A DNA stretch of 64,000 nt from Dongia_B sp035539215 (GCA_035539215.1 DATLIX010000080.1:79377-143376), one strand, 5' to 3'; numbered from the stretch's first letter, positions 25,549 to 34,753 are shown. Translations and numbers: made by a program. The notes: generated by a model from the letters alone, not told the origin.

Positions 25549-26022
25549 TCAATACCGTGGGATCGCGAGCTCGATCAGCTCATCTTCGATCGCACCGTTG
25601 CGCAGGTGCAAGCGGCCGACGGAGATCGGCAAAGTGAAGCGGCGTGGGCCGGCGCTGCCGGGGTTGATGTAGAGCACGCCGTTTTCACGCTTCGCCAGGG
25701 GCCGATGCGAATGGCCGCTGACGACGACCTGAATGCCGGCGGCGGCCGGGTCGATGGCCAGCAATGCTAGGTCGTGGAGGATATGGCAGGTAATGCCGCC
25801 GATCATCACATCCACTGTCTCCGGGATGCGGCGCGCCCAGTCGGCCAGATCGTTATTGCCGCGCACCGCCGTCACGGGCGCGATATCACCCAGTTCTTCG
25901 AGAATGGCGGGATTGCCGATGTCGCCCGCATGCAGGATCGCATCGCTGCCGCGCAAGGCATCGACGGCCTGCGGACGCAGCAATCCATGAGTGTCGGAGA
26001 TCAATCCGATGGTCATCGTCAT
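25549..26022 (-). CDS. YfcE/MJ0936-type metallophosphoesterase
   Basis: 157 residues, a minimal calcineurin-like phosphoesterase. The metal ligands are present in order: GLISDTHG, HAGDIGN, VRGNNDLADW, CHILHD and VVSGHSHRP, ending with YINPGSAGPRR. Family members hydrolyse phosphodiesters such as cyclic nucleotides in vitro. It is convergent with the SDR gene. The 240 bp upstream, to 26261, hold no clear gene. Confidence 0.92.
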   Translation of the reverse strand: MTMTIGLISDTHGLLRPQAVDALRGSDAILHAGDIGNPAILEELGDIAPVTAVRGNNDLADWARRIPETVDVMIGGITCHILHDLALLAIDPAAAGIQVVVSGHSHRPLAKRENGVLYINPGSAGPRRFTLPISVGRLHLRNGAIEDELIELAIPRY

Positions 26023-26261
26023 GATGTTACTCTCTGGCGCCTTCTATCTCGTACGCCGCAAGGCCGTTTGCGTGTTTGGCAGGAAACGGGACGATATGCA
26101 TCAGTTTCATTAATGCAACACGAAAGCCTGTGATTGAAAACGGGCGGCGTCATTTACATGGATCAGACACAGGGACGATTGATCAGGCAGCCTTACCGGT
26201 TCATAAGAAGGGCGGATGGCCGCTGCTTGCGCTGGCCATCGCCAGGTAATGTCTTCCACAA

Positions 26262-26693
26262 ATGAGCGTTTTGATGACCGCCGTATCCGCCTCCGCCGAC
26301 CGAATCCGCGCCTTTTTTGCCAGCTATAACGAAGCTTTCAGCACGCTGAATACAGCTGGCATCATCGATCATTTCCACTTTCCGGCGCAGATCTCGACCG
26401 AGACGCAGGGCTATGTCTTCGCGACGCGGCAGGATATGGTCGATGACATGAAAGGCTTTGTCGGCTTTTACGCCGATCAGGGGTTCGACAAGACGGTGCT
26501 GGCCGATCTCCAGGTGCAGGAGTTATCGCCGGCCTTTGCGCTCGCCCATGTGCAATGGCATCTGAAACATAAGGATGGCAGCGACCTGGTACGCGTCCGC
26601 AGCACCTATGTGCTGCGCATGACGGAGGCGGCGCCGGCCATCATCGCCATTCTCGGCCATGACGAGGATACGCAGTGGAAGAAGCGCGGCTGA
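26262..26693 (+). CDS. NTF2-like/SnoaL-fold protein of unknown function
   Basis: 143 residues. The predicted cone-shaped alpha-beta fold starts with ADRIRAFFASYNEAFSTLNT and includes QGYVFATRQDMVDDMKGFVG and ALAHVQWHLKHKDGSD, a common layout of ketosteroid-isomerase-like proteins. No catalytic set can be named. A second ATG (26274) is possible. A cupin gene follows on the same strand 48 bp downstream, suggesting co-transcription. Confidence 0.75.
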   Translation: MSVLMTAVSASADRIRAFFASYNEAFSTLNTAGIIDHFHFPAQISTETQGYVFATRQDMVDDMKGFVGFYADQGFDKTVLADLQVQELSPAFALAHVQWHLKHKDGSDLVRVRSTYVLRMTEAAPAIIAILGHDEDTQWKKRG

Positions 26694-26741
26694 AGCACGC
26701 GCAAATCGACGAGGCGGGCAGATAAAGCGGGGAGGGGTGAG

Positions 26742-27113
26742 ATGAGTGCCACGATGGGACCGGTCAAGGCAACGGATCGTCTGGTGGCCAATATCCGCAC
26801 GGCGCAATTCACGCCCTTCGAGAGCGCCGGCGCCCTCATCCCCGGCCAGAGCTATCTGCAATTGGACGAGACCTTCGCGCCCGGCACCGGCATCCATATC
26901 TATCGCATGGAACCAGGCACCCAAAGCCAGCCGCACGAACATACCTGCCACGAATCCTTCTACGTCATCGACGGCGAGCTGATCGATCACGACGGCTACG
27001 TCTACCGCCCCGGCGATTTCGTCCTGCTGAAGGAGGGCACCATCCACAACAGCCGCACCGAGACTGGCTGCACGATCGTCGTCTTCATCCGCCAGATGGA
27101 GCGGAACCTTTAG
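26742..27113 (+). CDS. Single-domain cupin protein
   Basis: 123 residues. Cupin motif 1 is GTQSQPHEHTCHESFYVIDGE (His, His and Glu as metal ligands, seen in two halves) and motif 2 is RPGDFVLLKEGTIHNSRTE (His). The metal site therefore looks complete. Such stand-alone cupins bind small ligands or act as isomerases or dioxygenases; no specific role can be given. GGGGAGGGGTGAG precedes ATG 26742. It is convergent with cobL across a 115-bp gap holding a GC-rich imperfect inverted repeat near 27167-27190. Confidence 0.85.
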   Translation: MSATMGPVKATDRLVANIRTAQFTPFESAGALIPGQSYLQLDETFAPGTGIHIYRMEPGTQSQPHEHTCHESFYVIDGELIDHDGYVYRPGDFVLLKEGTIHNSRTETGCTIVVFIRQMERNL

Positions 27114-27228
27114 GCGCGGTTGACGGATCGCGGTTCTGACAAACCGAGTTTGACCGCCCGCTCTCCCCGCCCTATGGCCGCGCGGGGTGGGGACAGGGGG
27201 CATCGATCACCGGGAGAGATAGCGACCT

Positions 27229-28440
27229 TCAGCGGTCTTTCACCGCGCTCAGGATCGTCACCGGCAGGGCACTGCGCCAGGTGTCGAAGCTGCCGAGGGG
27301 TTTCGCGTGTTCGATGGTGAGGCGGGTCAGGCTGCCGCCGATGTGTTCGCGCCAGGTGATCAGCAGGCTCTCGCTCTGCAGGGTGACGGCATTGGCGACC
27401 AGGCGGCCGCCGCTGCGCAAGGCCTCCCAGCAATGCTGGAGGACGCCATTATCGGTGACGCCGCCGCCGATGAAGACGGCATCGGGCGCTTCCAATCCAT
27501 GCAAAGCCTCGGGTGCTTCACCGGCGATCAGCTGCAGGCCGGGGACACCCAAGGCATTGGCATTGCGGCGGATGATCTGCTGGCGGCCGGGATCGGCCTC
27601 GATGGCGATGCAGCGGCAGCTGGGATGGCTGCGCATCCATTCGATGCCGATCGAGCCGCTGCCCGCACCCACATCCCACAGCAACTGGCCAGGCAGGGGC
27701 GCAAGATGGGCGAGGGTCACGGCGCGCACATCGCGCTTGGTCAATTGCCCATCGGTCTCATAGGCTTCGTCGGGCAGGCCGGCCAGCGGACTGTAGCTGC
27801 GGGCCGGCGATTCGGCGCGGCAGGTGACGGCGACGATGTTGAGATCGGCGGTGCGGTCGATCTTCCAGTCGCGGGCGAGGCTGTCATGACGGCATTCGTT
27901 CGGCCCGCCGAGATGTTCGAGCGCCGTCACTTCGCTGAGGTCGAAGCCGCGCGCGCAAAGCAGCTGGGCGATCGCCGCCGGGCTGGCGCCGTCATTGCTG
28001 AGAATGAGCAATCGCGCGCCGGGGAAGAGATGGGCGTTCAGGATCTCCAGCGGCCTGCCATGCACGCTGAGCGGCGTCACATCCTGCAACGGCCAGGCAA
28101 GACGCGCGGCAGCCAGGGCATAGGACGAGGGCGCCGGGATGATATGCATTTCCTTCGGCTGGACCCAGCGGGTGAGGGTGGCACCCACGCCGTAGAGCAT
28201 CGGATCGCCGCTTGCCAGCACGCAGACCTTGCGGCCGCGCTCAGCCAGCAAAAGCTGCTCGGCGGCACTGAAAGGGCTGGGCCAGGCCACGCGTTTGGCT
28301 TTGACATCCGCCGGCAGGAAAGCGAGGTGCCGCTTGCCGCCGAAGATTACCTCGGCCGCACCCAGCGCCCGGCGCGCCTCGCCGCCGATTCCTTCCAAGC
28401 CGTCTTCGCCGATGCCGATGATGGTAAGCCACGCCGTCAT
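27229..28440 (-). CDS. cobL: Precorrin-6Y C5,15-methyltransferase (decarboxylating), CobL
   Basis: 403 residues, the length of the CbiE-CbiT fusion. The N-terminal half is a tetrapyrrole methylase: LTIIGIGEDGLEGIG, VLASGDPMLYGVGATL, IIPAPSSYALAAARLAWP. The C-terminal half is a SAM methyltransferase of the CbiT type: LWDVGAGSGSIGIEWMRS, IAIEADPGR, FIGGGVTD. It methylates C-5 and C-15 and decarboxylates the ring C acetate. I use ATG 28440 at the domain start. It is divergent from the riboswitch-controlled cobG operon. No riboswitch is seen on its own strand. Confidence 0.95.
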   Translation of the reverse strand: MTAWLTIIGIGEDGLEGIGGEARRALGAAEVIFGGKRHLAFLPADVKAKRVAWPSPFSAAEQLLLAERGRKVCVLASGDPMLYGVGATLTRWVQPKEMHIIPAPSSYALAAARLAWPLQDVTPLSVHGRPLEILNAHLFPGARLLILSNDGASPAAIAQLLCARGFDLSEVTALEHLGGPNECRHDSLARDWKIDRTADLNIVAVTCRAESPARSYSPLAGLPDEAYETDGQLTKRDVRAVTLAHLAPLPGQLLWDVGAGSGSIGIEWMRSHPSCRCIAIEADPGRQQIIRRNANALGVPGLQLIAGEAPEALHGLEAPDAVFIGGGVTDNGVLQHCWEALRSGGRLVANAVTLQSESLLITWREHIGGSLTRLTIEHAKPLGSFDTWRSALPVTILSAVKDR

Positions 28441-28644
28441 GATGGGGTCCGCTCTGCCGCCTGCCGCCTGTGAAACATGTGAATGGGATCGGTCAGCAAA
28501 TTCAACAGGCTGCGCCTTGATACGGAAGGATTTCCGCCAGAACAAGGGGGCTGGCGATTTGGTGGTGGCCTGCGTCGTTTCTACCCAAGTTCATGGCGGA
28601 GAAAGGCCTTTCACCCCCTCAGGCGGTCGTGTAGAACCCTGGGG

Positions 28645-28935
28645 CTTGTCGGTGCCTCGCCGGAAAGCCCCGGCCGGAATGCATGGACGGGGCCTGATGT
28701 CGGGGCCGAAGAGGGAACACCGCGGAAGGCCTGCCGGCGCTTAACTGCTTGCCGACACAGGTTTTCCAGACGTGGCTGCCCCCGCAACTGTCAGCGGCGA
28801 GCCCGCCTATCCGAGGCCACTGGAAAGCGACCATGAATCGCCAACCGGGAAGGCGATGGCGGGCCCTGAATGCCAGGCCCAGACGCAGCGGGCCGAGTTT
28901 TCAAAAGCCGTGAAGCCAGGAGACCTGCCGGCAAG
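28645..28935 (+). promoter_or_regulatory. Cobalamin riboswitch upstream of cobG-cobH-cobI-cobJ
   Basis: The conserved core blocks lie in order on the + strand: GGTGCC (28651-28656), GAGGGAACACCG (about 28710), GCCCCCGCAACTGT (28778-28791), GCCACTGG, CGGGAAGGC, and the B12-box end GAAGCCAGGAGACCTGCC (28912-28929). This is the consensus of class I cobalamin riboswitches, so it should shut the operon when adenosylcobalamin is abundant. A GCGGCG-GTT-CGCCGC hairpin between the aptamer and cobG may belong to the expression platform. Exact ends are approximate. Confidence 0.92.
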
Positions 28936-29040
28936 AATTGTCGCCTGTGACGGCATCGGACGGGGCGTTCCGGTGTCGAAGCGTGCCATCGCGATCCAGC
29001 ATCGCGGCGGTTCGCCGCTCGCAGCCGATGCCGTATTTCG

Positions 29041-30516
29041 GTGACCCCAGTGGTTTCGGTGACCCCCGCAACAGACCGTCCGCCGGTCTTCAGCAACCTG
29101 ACCGATCCGGCAGACCGCCGTTCGGCATGTCCGGGCCTGTTCCGTCTGGCGCCGGCGCTGGATGGCGGCATCTGCCGGGTGAAGCTGGCCGGGGGCTGTC
29201 TGACGGCCGTTCAGGCGCAGGCAATCGCGGCGGCGGCACAGCGTTTCAGCCAGTCGCCCATCGAACTCACCAATCGCGCCAATTTTCAGATCCGCGGCGT
29301 ACAGCCGACCGACGAGATTGCCCTGGTCGAGGCGCTGGTGACGGCGGGTCTCGGGCCCCAGGCAAAAACCGATTGCGCGATCGACGATCCGCTGCTGCGC
29401 GGCAGCGACGACGTGCGCAATGTCATGGTCAGCCCGCTTGCCGGCCGCGATCCGCAGCAGGTGGCCGATGTCCTGCCGCTGGCCGCACGGCTGTTGACGA
29501 CGGTGCAGGGCGATGCCCGCTATCACGCGCTGTCGCCGAAGTTCGCCATCCAGATCGACGGCGGCGAGCACGTCGCCATGCTGCACCACCCCCATGATCT
29601 CTGGCTCGCGGTCATTTCGCCGGATGAGGTGGCGATTGGCCTCGCCGGCTGCATGCCGCAGGAAGGCGACGCGACGGTGCCGCCAGGTGACCTCGCCCTT
29701 GCGGCTGCACCGCTGGCTGCCGCGCATGATCTTGTCTGCGCCGCCCTCGATCTCTTCCTCGAGATCGGCGCCGCGCAGGCCGCTGTCAGCCGGATGAAGC
29801 AATTGCCGGCCGACCTCCGGGGTGCCGCTTTCATCGACCGCCTGCAGGCACGCCTGCCCTTCCGCTTGCGCCGTGACGCAGCGATTTCCTGCTGGCGACG
29901 CCGGCCGACCTTGCGCGGCGCCCATCTCGGCATCATCGCCGAGGACAATCCCGGCCGCGTTTCGGTCGGCGCCGCGGCGCCGCTGGGCCGCCTCCTGCCG
30001 GCGCAATTGACGGCGCTCGCCGATCTTGCGCGCGGCAAGGGCGATGGCAGCCTGCGCTTCACACCCTGGCAGAGTATCATCCTGCCGTCCGTCGCCACGC
30101 CGGATGCCGTCGGTGTCCTCCAGGCGCTCGAAGCCCTGGATCTTACCACCCAGGCGGCGGCGCCCTTCGCGCAGATGATCGCCTGCGCCGGCTCGGCCGG
30201 TTGCGGCTCGGCCCTGGCCGCGACGCAAAGCGATGGTATGGAGCTTGCGGCGCAGCTGGCTACGCGCGGCACCGCCTTTCCGGTTCATCTCAGCGGTTGC
30301 GGCAAATCCTGCGCCGCCTTGCGGGCGGAGCCGGCCACTTTGGTCGGCGTGTCACCGGGCCATTACGATCTCTATCGCCAGCAGGCGGGGGCGGACTCAC
30401 GTTTCGGCCGGCTGCTGGCTGCCAATATCACCATCGATGACGCCGCGGACGTGCTGGCCGATCTCGCACGCTCGAAACTCGCTCCAGACGGGCCCGAGGC
30501 AGCCGGGGACGCATGA
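29041..30516 (+). CDS. cobG: Precorrin-3B synthase CobG
   Basis: 491 residues. Ferredoxin-type nitrite/sulfite reductase relative that makes precorrin-3B with O2. ACPGLFRLAPALDGGICRVK and IELTNRANFQIRGVQP are the first substrate-binding half. The [4Fe-4S]/siroheme-type cysteines are in the C-terminal half: CAGSAGCGSALAAT and LSGCGKSCA. Its presence marks the aerobic route. The start is GTG 29041 or one of the GTGs within the next 20 bases; no strong ribosome site is seen. It is first in the operon behind the cobalamin riboswitch. Confidence 0.93.
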   Translation: MTPVVSVTPATDRPPVFSNLTDPADRRSACPGLFRLAPALDGGICRVKLAGGCLTAVQAQAIAAAAQRFSQSPIELTNRANFQIRGVQPTDEIALVEALVTAGLGPQAKTDCAIDDPLLRGSDDVRNVMVSPLAGRDPQQVADVLPLAARLLTTVQGDARYHALSPKFAIQIDGGEHVAMLHHPHDLWLAVISPDEVAIGLAGCMPQEGDATVPPGDLALAAAPLAAAHDLVCAALDLFLEIGAAQAAVSRMKQLPADLRGAAFIDRLQARLPFRLRRDAAISCWRRRPTLRGAHLGIIAEDNPGRVSVGAAAPLGRLLPAQLTALADLARGKGDGSLRFTPWQSIILPSVATPDAVGVLQALEALDLTTQAAAPFAQMIACAGSAGCGSALAATQSDGMELAAQLATRGTAFPVHLSGCGKSCAALRAEPATLVGVSPGHYDLYRQQAGADSRFGRLLAANITIDDAADVLADLARSKLAPDGPEAAGDA

Positions 30517-30562
30517 TGGCCTCATCTTCATCGACATATGATCATCAAAGGATGACCACCTG

Positions 30563-31189
30563 ATGCTGGACTATATCCGCGACGGGCAGGAGATCTATCG
30601 CCGCTCCTTCGCCATCATCCGTGCCGAGGCCGATCTCAGCCGCATTCCGGCCGATCTCGAAAAACTCGCCGTGCGGGTCGCCCATGCCAGCGGCATGGTC
30701 GATGTCATCAAGGATCTCGGCTTTTCGGCAGGTGCCGGTGTCGCCGGCCGCGCCGCACTGGCAAACGGCGCGCCGATCCTCGCCGATTGCCGCATGGTGG
30801 CGGATGGCGTCACCCGTTCGCGCCTGCCGGCGGATAATCAGGTGATCTGCACGCTCAACGATCCCGGCGTGCCGGATCTCGCGGCGAAGATGGGCAATAC
30901 CCGCTCGGCGGCCGCGCTGGAATTGTGGCGCCCGCATCTTGCCGGCAGCGTGGTGGCGATCGGCAATGCGCCGACGGTGCTTTATCGCCTCATCGAAATG
31001 CTCGACGAAGGGGCGCCGAAGCCGGCGCTCATCATCGGCTGCCCGGTCGGCTTCGTCGGCGCCGCCGAATCCAAGGATGAACTCGCCGCCAACAGCCGCG
31101 GCGTCCCCTATGTCATCGTGCGCGGCCGTCGCGGCGGCAGCGCCATGGCCGCCGCCGCGGTCAATGCCCTGGCGACGGAGAAGGAATAA
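30563..31189 (+). CDS. cobH: Precorrin-8X methylmutase CobH
   Basis: 208 residues, full length. It moves the C-11 methyl to C-12, giving hydrogenobyrinate. The active-site His is at residue 41 in VRVAHASGMVD. GAPILADCRMVADG, GNAPTVLYRLIEML and IIGCPVGFVGAAESKDEL are family signatures. It follows cobG by 46 bp and ends 1 bp before cobI. Confidence 0.96.
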   Translation: MLDYIRDGQEIYRRSFAIIRAEADLSRIPADLEKLAVRVAHASGMVDVIKDLGFSAGAGVAGRAALANGAPILADCRMVADGVTRSRLPADNQVICTLNDPGVPDLAAKMGNTRSAAALELWRPHLAGSVVAIGNAPTVLYRLIEMLDEGAPKPALIIGCPVGFVGAAESKDELAANSRGVPYVIVRGRRGGSAMAAAAVNALATEKE

Positions 31190-31190
31190 G

Positions 31191-31928
31191 ATGAGTACAG
31201 TTGTGAAGGGCCGTCTCTTCGGCCTCGGCGTCGGTCCCGGCGATCCGGAATTGCTGACCTTGAAGGCGCTGCGTCATCTGAAGGCGGCGCCGGTCGTGGC
31301 CTACCTGGCCGCCAAGGGCAAGAAGGGCAATGCCTTCAGCATCATTGAGGAATATCTGCGCGACGATCAGGTGACCCTGCCGCTGATCTATCCGGTGACG
31401 ACGGAAATACTGCCGGCGCATATGGATTACGAGAAGATCGTCAGCGATTTCTACGACCAGGCAAGCGAGGAAGTGGCGCTGCATCTCGATGCCGGACGCG
31501 ATGTCGCGGTGATCTGCGAGGGCGATCCGTTCTTCTACGGCTCCTTCATGTATATTTTCGACCGCCTGCATGCGCGCTACGAGACGGAAGTGGTGCCGGG
31601 TGTCTGTTCGGTTCTCGCCGCGGCTTCCGTGCTGGGTGCGCCGCTGGTCTATCGCAACCAGAATCTCAACATCCTCTCCGGCGTGCTCTCGGCCGAGGAT
31701 CTGCGGGTGAAGCTGCTGGAGAGCGAAGCCGCCGCCATCATGAAGCTCGGCAAGAATCTGCCGAAGGTGCGCGACGTCATCAATCAGCTGGGCCTAAGTG
31801 ACCGCGCGCTCTATGTCGAGCGCGCCACCATGGGTGCGCAAAGGATCGTGCCGCTGGCCGAGGTGGAAGAGGGCGCCTCGCCCTATTTCTCCATCGTGCT
31901 GGTACCCGGCAGGAAGTGGAACAGCTGA
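31191..31928 (+). CDS. cobI: Precorrin-2 C20-methyltransferase CobI
   Basis: 245 residues. SAM-dependent tetrapyrrole methylase: LFGLGVGPGDPELLTLKALR, VICEGDPFFYGSFMYIF, VVPGVCSVLAAASVLGAPL. GAAGGAA lies before ATG 31191, which directly follows the cobH stop. It makes precorrin-3A, the substrate of CobG in the same operon. The stop is one base before the cobJ start. Confidence 0.95.
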   Translation: MSTVVKGRLFGLGVGPGDPELLTLKALRHLKAAPVVAYLAAKGKKGNAFSIIEEYLRDDQVTLPLIYPVTTEILPAHMDYEKIVSDFYDQASEEVALHLDAGRDVAVICEGDPFFYGSFMYIFDRLHARYETEVVPGVCSVLAAASVLGAPLVYRNQNLNILSGVLSAEDLRVKLLESEAAAIMKLGKNLPKVRDVINQLGLSDRALYVERATMGAQRIVPLAEVEEGASPYFSIVLVPGRKWNS

Positions 31929-31929
31929 G

Positions 31930-33690
31930 ATGGCGGGACCGAAGGCAGCGCCCGCGATCCTGATCCTGGGAGCGGCCAGTCTGGCAACGGCACGCCGGAT
32001 CCAAGCGGCCTGTCCCGGTGCCACCGTCTATGGCCTGGCCGGGCGCGTGAGCGGCGCCGATGTCGCCTATGAGAATTTCGGCAACACCCTGCGCGAACTC
32101 TATGAACTCGATACGCCGTTGATTGCCCTCTGCGCCGCCGGCATCGTCATCCGTGCGCTGGCACCGCTGCTGCAGAACAAGCGCGCCGAGCCGCCGGTCC
32201 TCGCCGTGGCGGAAGACGGCAGCGCCGTAGTGCCGCTGCTGGGCGGCTTGCGTGGTGTCAATGTCCTGGCGCGCCAGATCGCGGCCGACCTGGACGTAAC
32301 GCCCGCCATCACGACGACCGGTGAACTTCGCTTCGGCACCTGTCTGATCAATCCGCCGGAAGGCTACAGCCTGCGCAATGTAAGCGACGGCAAGACTTTC
32401 ATCTCCGATCTGCTCGCCGGCAAGCACGCGCGCCTGGAAGGCGAAGCGCCCTGGCTGCATGAGGCGCGCATTCCGATTGCCGATGACGGCAATTTGCAGA
32501 TCACGGTGACGGAAACCGACCGCGACGCAGCGGCAAACGAATTGCTGTTCCATCCGCGTAACATCGTCGTTGCCGTGATGGATGGCGCTGCCGCAACCGC
32601 CGAGGATCTTGTCGCGCGGATCGGCGCACTGTTGGCGCAACACCGTCTGGCGCAGGCGTCGCTCGCCTGCCTGGTCGCGGCTGAGGCGTCGATCAACGCT
32701 GCTCCGCTGCATCAGTCGGCTGCACAACTCGACCTGCCCCTGCGCTTCCTGGCGGCGACAGGCGATGCGCCGGCCTTGGCGCGGGAAGCCCTAAAGCAGC
32801 AGGCTGCTGCGGCGCCGACGGCCACGTATGAGGCGTCAGGGCTTGCGGCGGCGGTGGCCGCAGCGCCGGTCGATCCCGCGGCGATCGGCCGTGCCCGCGG
32901 TCGTCTTGCCGTGGTCGGCATCGGTCCCGGCGAGATTGGCCACATGGCGCCGCTGGTGAAAAGCGAACTGCAACAGGCGCAGGACGTGCTCGGTTATGAG
33001 ACCTATGTGCGCATGGCGGCGGATGCGATCGGCGGCTTCCGGCCCGGCCAGAAGCTGCACGAGACCGACAACCGCGAAGAAATGATGCGGGCGCGCCATG
33101 CTTTTGAGCTGGCAGCGCAGGGCCGTCACGTGGTGATGGTCTCTTCCGGTGATCCCGGCGTCTTCGCCATGGCGGCGGCGGTGGTCGAGGCTTTGCATGA
33201 CAGCGCTGATCCCGCCTGGCATGGCGTCGATCTCGCCATCCTGCCGGGAATTTCGGCGGCCCTCGCTGCGGCGTCACGGGCCGGCGCGCCGCTCGGCCAT
33301 GATTTCTGCATCCTCTCGCTCTCGGACAATCTCAAGCCCTGGGACATCATCGCCAGGCGCCTCGATCATGCAGCCGCCGCCGATCTCGCCATGGCCTTCT
33401 ACAACCCGATCTCCAAGGCGCGGCCGCATCAATTGGGCGAAGCGCTCGACATCATCCGCCGCCATCGGGGGCCGGAGACGCAGGTCGTGCTCGGCCGCGA
33501 CATCGGTAGGCCGAAGGAAAGCCTGCGCGTCGTGGCTTTGGGTGAATTGACGCCGGAGATGGTCGATATGCGCACCGTCGTCATCGTCGGCTCCAGCCTG
33601 ACCCGCAGTTTCCCGAAGACGGGGGGCGGCAGCTGGACCTATACGCCGCGCTGGTATGGGAAGAAGCCGGAGGGCGAAAGCGGCGCCTGA
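31930..33690 (+). CDS. cobJ: CbiG-CobJ fusion: CbiG-like module plus precorrin-3B C17-methyltransferase
   Basis: 586 residues, more than twice a plain CobJ. About residues 5-325 are a CbiG-like module: ALCAAGIVIRALAPLL with VVPLLGGLRGVNVLARQIA and PAITTTGE (CbiG N-terminal part), and NIVVAVMDGAAATAEDLVAR onward (the CbiG C-terminal/CobE-like part). About 336-586 are the tetrapyrrole methylase CobJ: GRLAVVGIGPGEIGHMAPLV, VMVSSGDPGVFAMAAAVVEA, MAFYNPISKARPHQ, TQVVLGRDIGRP. CobJ methylates C-17 and contracts the ring. CbiG is the lactone-opening enzyme of the anaerobic route, so its retention beside CobG is notable. ATG 31930 follows cobI immediately. Confidence 0.93.
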   Translation: MAGPKAAPAILILGAASLATARRIQAACPGATVYGLAGRVSGADVAYENFGNTLRELYELDTPLIALCAAGIVIRALAPLLQNKRAEPPVLAVAEDGSAVVPLLGGLRGVNVLARQIAADLDVTPAITTTGELRFGTCLINPPEGYSLRNVSDGKTFISDLLAGKHARLEGEAPWLHEARIPIADDGNLQITVTETDRDAAANELLFHPRNIVVAVMDGAAATAEDLVARIGALLAQHRLAQASLACLVAAEASINAAPLHQSAAQLDLPLRFLAATGDAPALAREALKQQAAAAPTATYEASGLAAAVAAAPVDPAAIGRARGRLAVVGIGPGEIGHMAPLVKSELQQAQDVLGYETYVRMAADAIGGFRPGQKLHETDNREEMMRARHAFELAAQGRHVVMVSSGDPGVFAMAAAVVEALHDSADPAWHGVDLAILPGISAALAAASRAGAPLGHDFCILSLSDNLKPWDIIARRLDHAAAADLAMAFYNPISKARPHQLGEALDIIRRHRGPETQVVLGRDIGRPKESLRVVALGELTPEMVDMRTVVIVGSSLTRSFPKTGGGSWTYTPRWYGKKPEGESGA

Positions 33691-33991
33691 CAGGTTCTTG
33701 ACCTGCATCTCCGGCTGCGATGCTGTCGTACGAGAAAGCGTGATGGCGTGTGAAGCCGATTCCATGGAACCGCATTCACCAATCACCTTCACCGCGCCAT
33801 CAACGTCTTCTCTAGTTCGATTGACCTTTCAGCCGCAGGCTGATCAGCCAAGGGAACTGATACAACTCTAGCGCAAGGCGAAACGCCCGTATTGATCTGC
33901 CTCAATGCCGACGTTAAAGCGGCCATCGGCGTCCTGGGTATTGCGTCTCACGGTGCGATGAAATTGCCATGCGGCTAGAGCGCGATCCGGC
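33691..33991. other. Intergenic region between convergent cobJ and cobK
   Basis: 301 bp without a supported gene. It begins with a short inverted repeat CAGGT-TCTTG-ACCTG just after cobJ and ends with TAGAGCGCGATC (33976-33987). The latter equals the right end, in reverse orientation, of the palindromic repeats at 62880 and 63500, so a repeat relic may have been there. A minus-strand frame of about 40 codons reads plausible protein but has no start. Confidence 0.5.
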
Positions 33992-34753
33992 CTACAGTTG
34001 TCGTTCCAGCCACGCAAGTGCCGCCGGCACGTCCGGCGCACTCGGCAGGTCGGGGCGGCGGGGGCGGCGGAGCATGACGACCCGGATGCCGAGCGCGCGC
34101 GCAGCGGTGAGTTTGCCGTCGGTGGCGTCGCCGCCGCTGTTCTTGCAGACGATCGTATCGATGCGGTGCTGCTTGAGCAGGGCCAGTTCGTCGTCGTAGC
34201 GGAACGGCCCGCGCGCCAGCAGCAGCTGCGACTGCGCGAAATGCAGCGACGGGTCCGGCGCCTCTACCGAGCGGATCAGGAACCAGATCTCATCGAGACC
34301 GGTGAAATGCGCCAGCTCCTGGCGGCCGAGGGCGAGGAAGACGCGTCGGGCGGGCTGCATGCGATCGTCGTCGCGCAAGACGGCGGCCGCTTCCGGCCAG
34401 CTGTCGACCGGCGTCCAGCGGTCACCTTCGGCCGGCTGCCAGGCCGGACGTTCCAGGCGCAGCAAGGCGGTGCCTGTCTTGCCGCAGGCTTCGGCGGCGT
34501 TCCAGCCCATGCGCGAGGCGAAGGGATGCGTGGCGTCGATCACCGCGTCGATCTTTTCCCGGCGGAGATGATCGGCAAGGCCGACAGGACCGCCATAACC
34601 GCCGATCCGCACCTCGCCCGTGGGCAGGCGCGGTGCACCGACCCGGCCGGCCAGCGACGAGACGACCCTGAGGCCCGGCAAGGCCACAGCAGCTTCCGCC
34701 AGCTTGTAGCCCTCGGTGGTGCCGCCGAGAATGAGCAGGGTTTTCGCCGTCAT
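33992..34753 (-). CDS. cobK: Precorrin-6A reductase CobK
   Basis: 253 residues. NADPH-dependent reductase: TLLILGGTTEGYKLAEAA at the start, IDAVIDATHPFASRMGWNA, VFLALGRQELAHF, and IVCKNSGGDATDGKLTAARA are the CobK/CbiJ signatures. It reduces precorrin-6A for CobL. ATG 34753 begins the Rossmann strand; the frame to 34813 adds an unlikely leader. It runs toward cobJ from the other side and has no visible riboswitch. Confidence 0.95.
   Translation of the reverse strand: MTAKTLLILGGTTEGYKLAEAAVALPGLRVVSSLAGRVGAPRLPTGEVRIGGYGGPVGLADHLRREKIDAVIDATHPFASRMGWNAAEACGKTGTALLRLERPAWQPAEGDRWTPVDSWPEAAAVLRDDDRMQPARRVFLALGRQELAHFTGLDEIWFLIRSVEAPDPSLHFAQSQLLLARGPFRYDDELALLKQHRIDTIVCKNSGGDATDGKLTAARALGIRVVMLRRPRRPDLPSAPDVPAALAWLERQL

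Noticed and set aside
26158..26265. A 35-codon ORF whose TGA overlaps the ATG of the NTF2-like gene (ATGA).
   Set aside because: The overlap is suggestive, but the peptide is Arg/Trp-rich out-of-frame-like sequence with a poor ribosome site.
27165..27200. GC-rich imperfect inverted repeat between the cupin gene and cobL.
   Set aside because: Only about 6 bp of clean stem and no T-tract; not enough for a terminator call.
28772..29044. A 90-codon + strand ORF between cobL and cobG.
   Set aside because: It lies inside the cobalamin riboswitch; the sequence is constrained by RNA structure, not protein.
33868..33990. Minus-strand frame ending RFNVGIEADQYGRFALR just downstream of cobK.
   Set aside because: No usable start codon and no recognised family. 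It could be a gene-tail remnant, but that cannot be supported.
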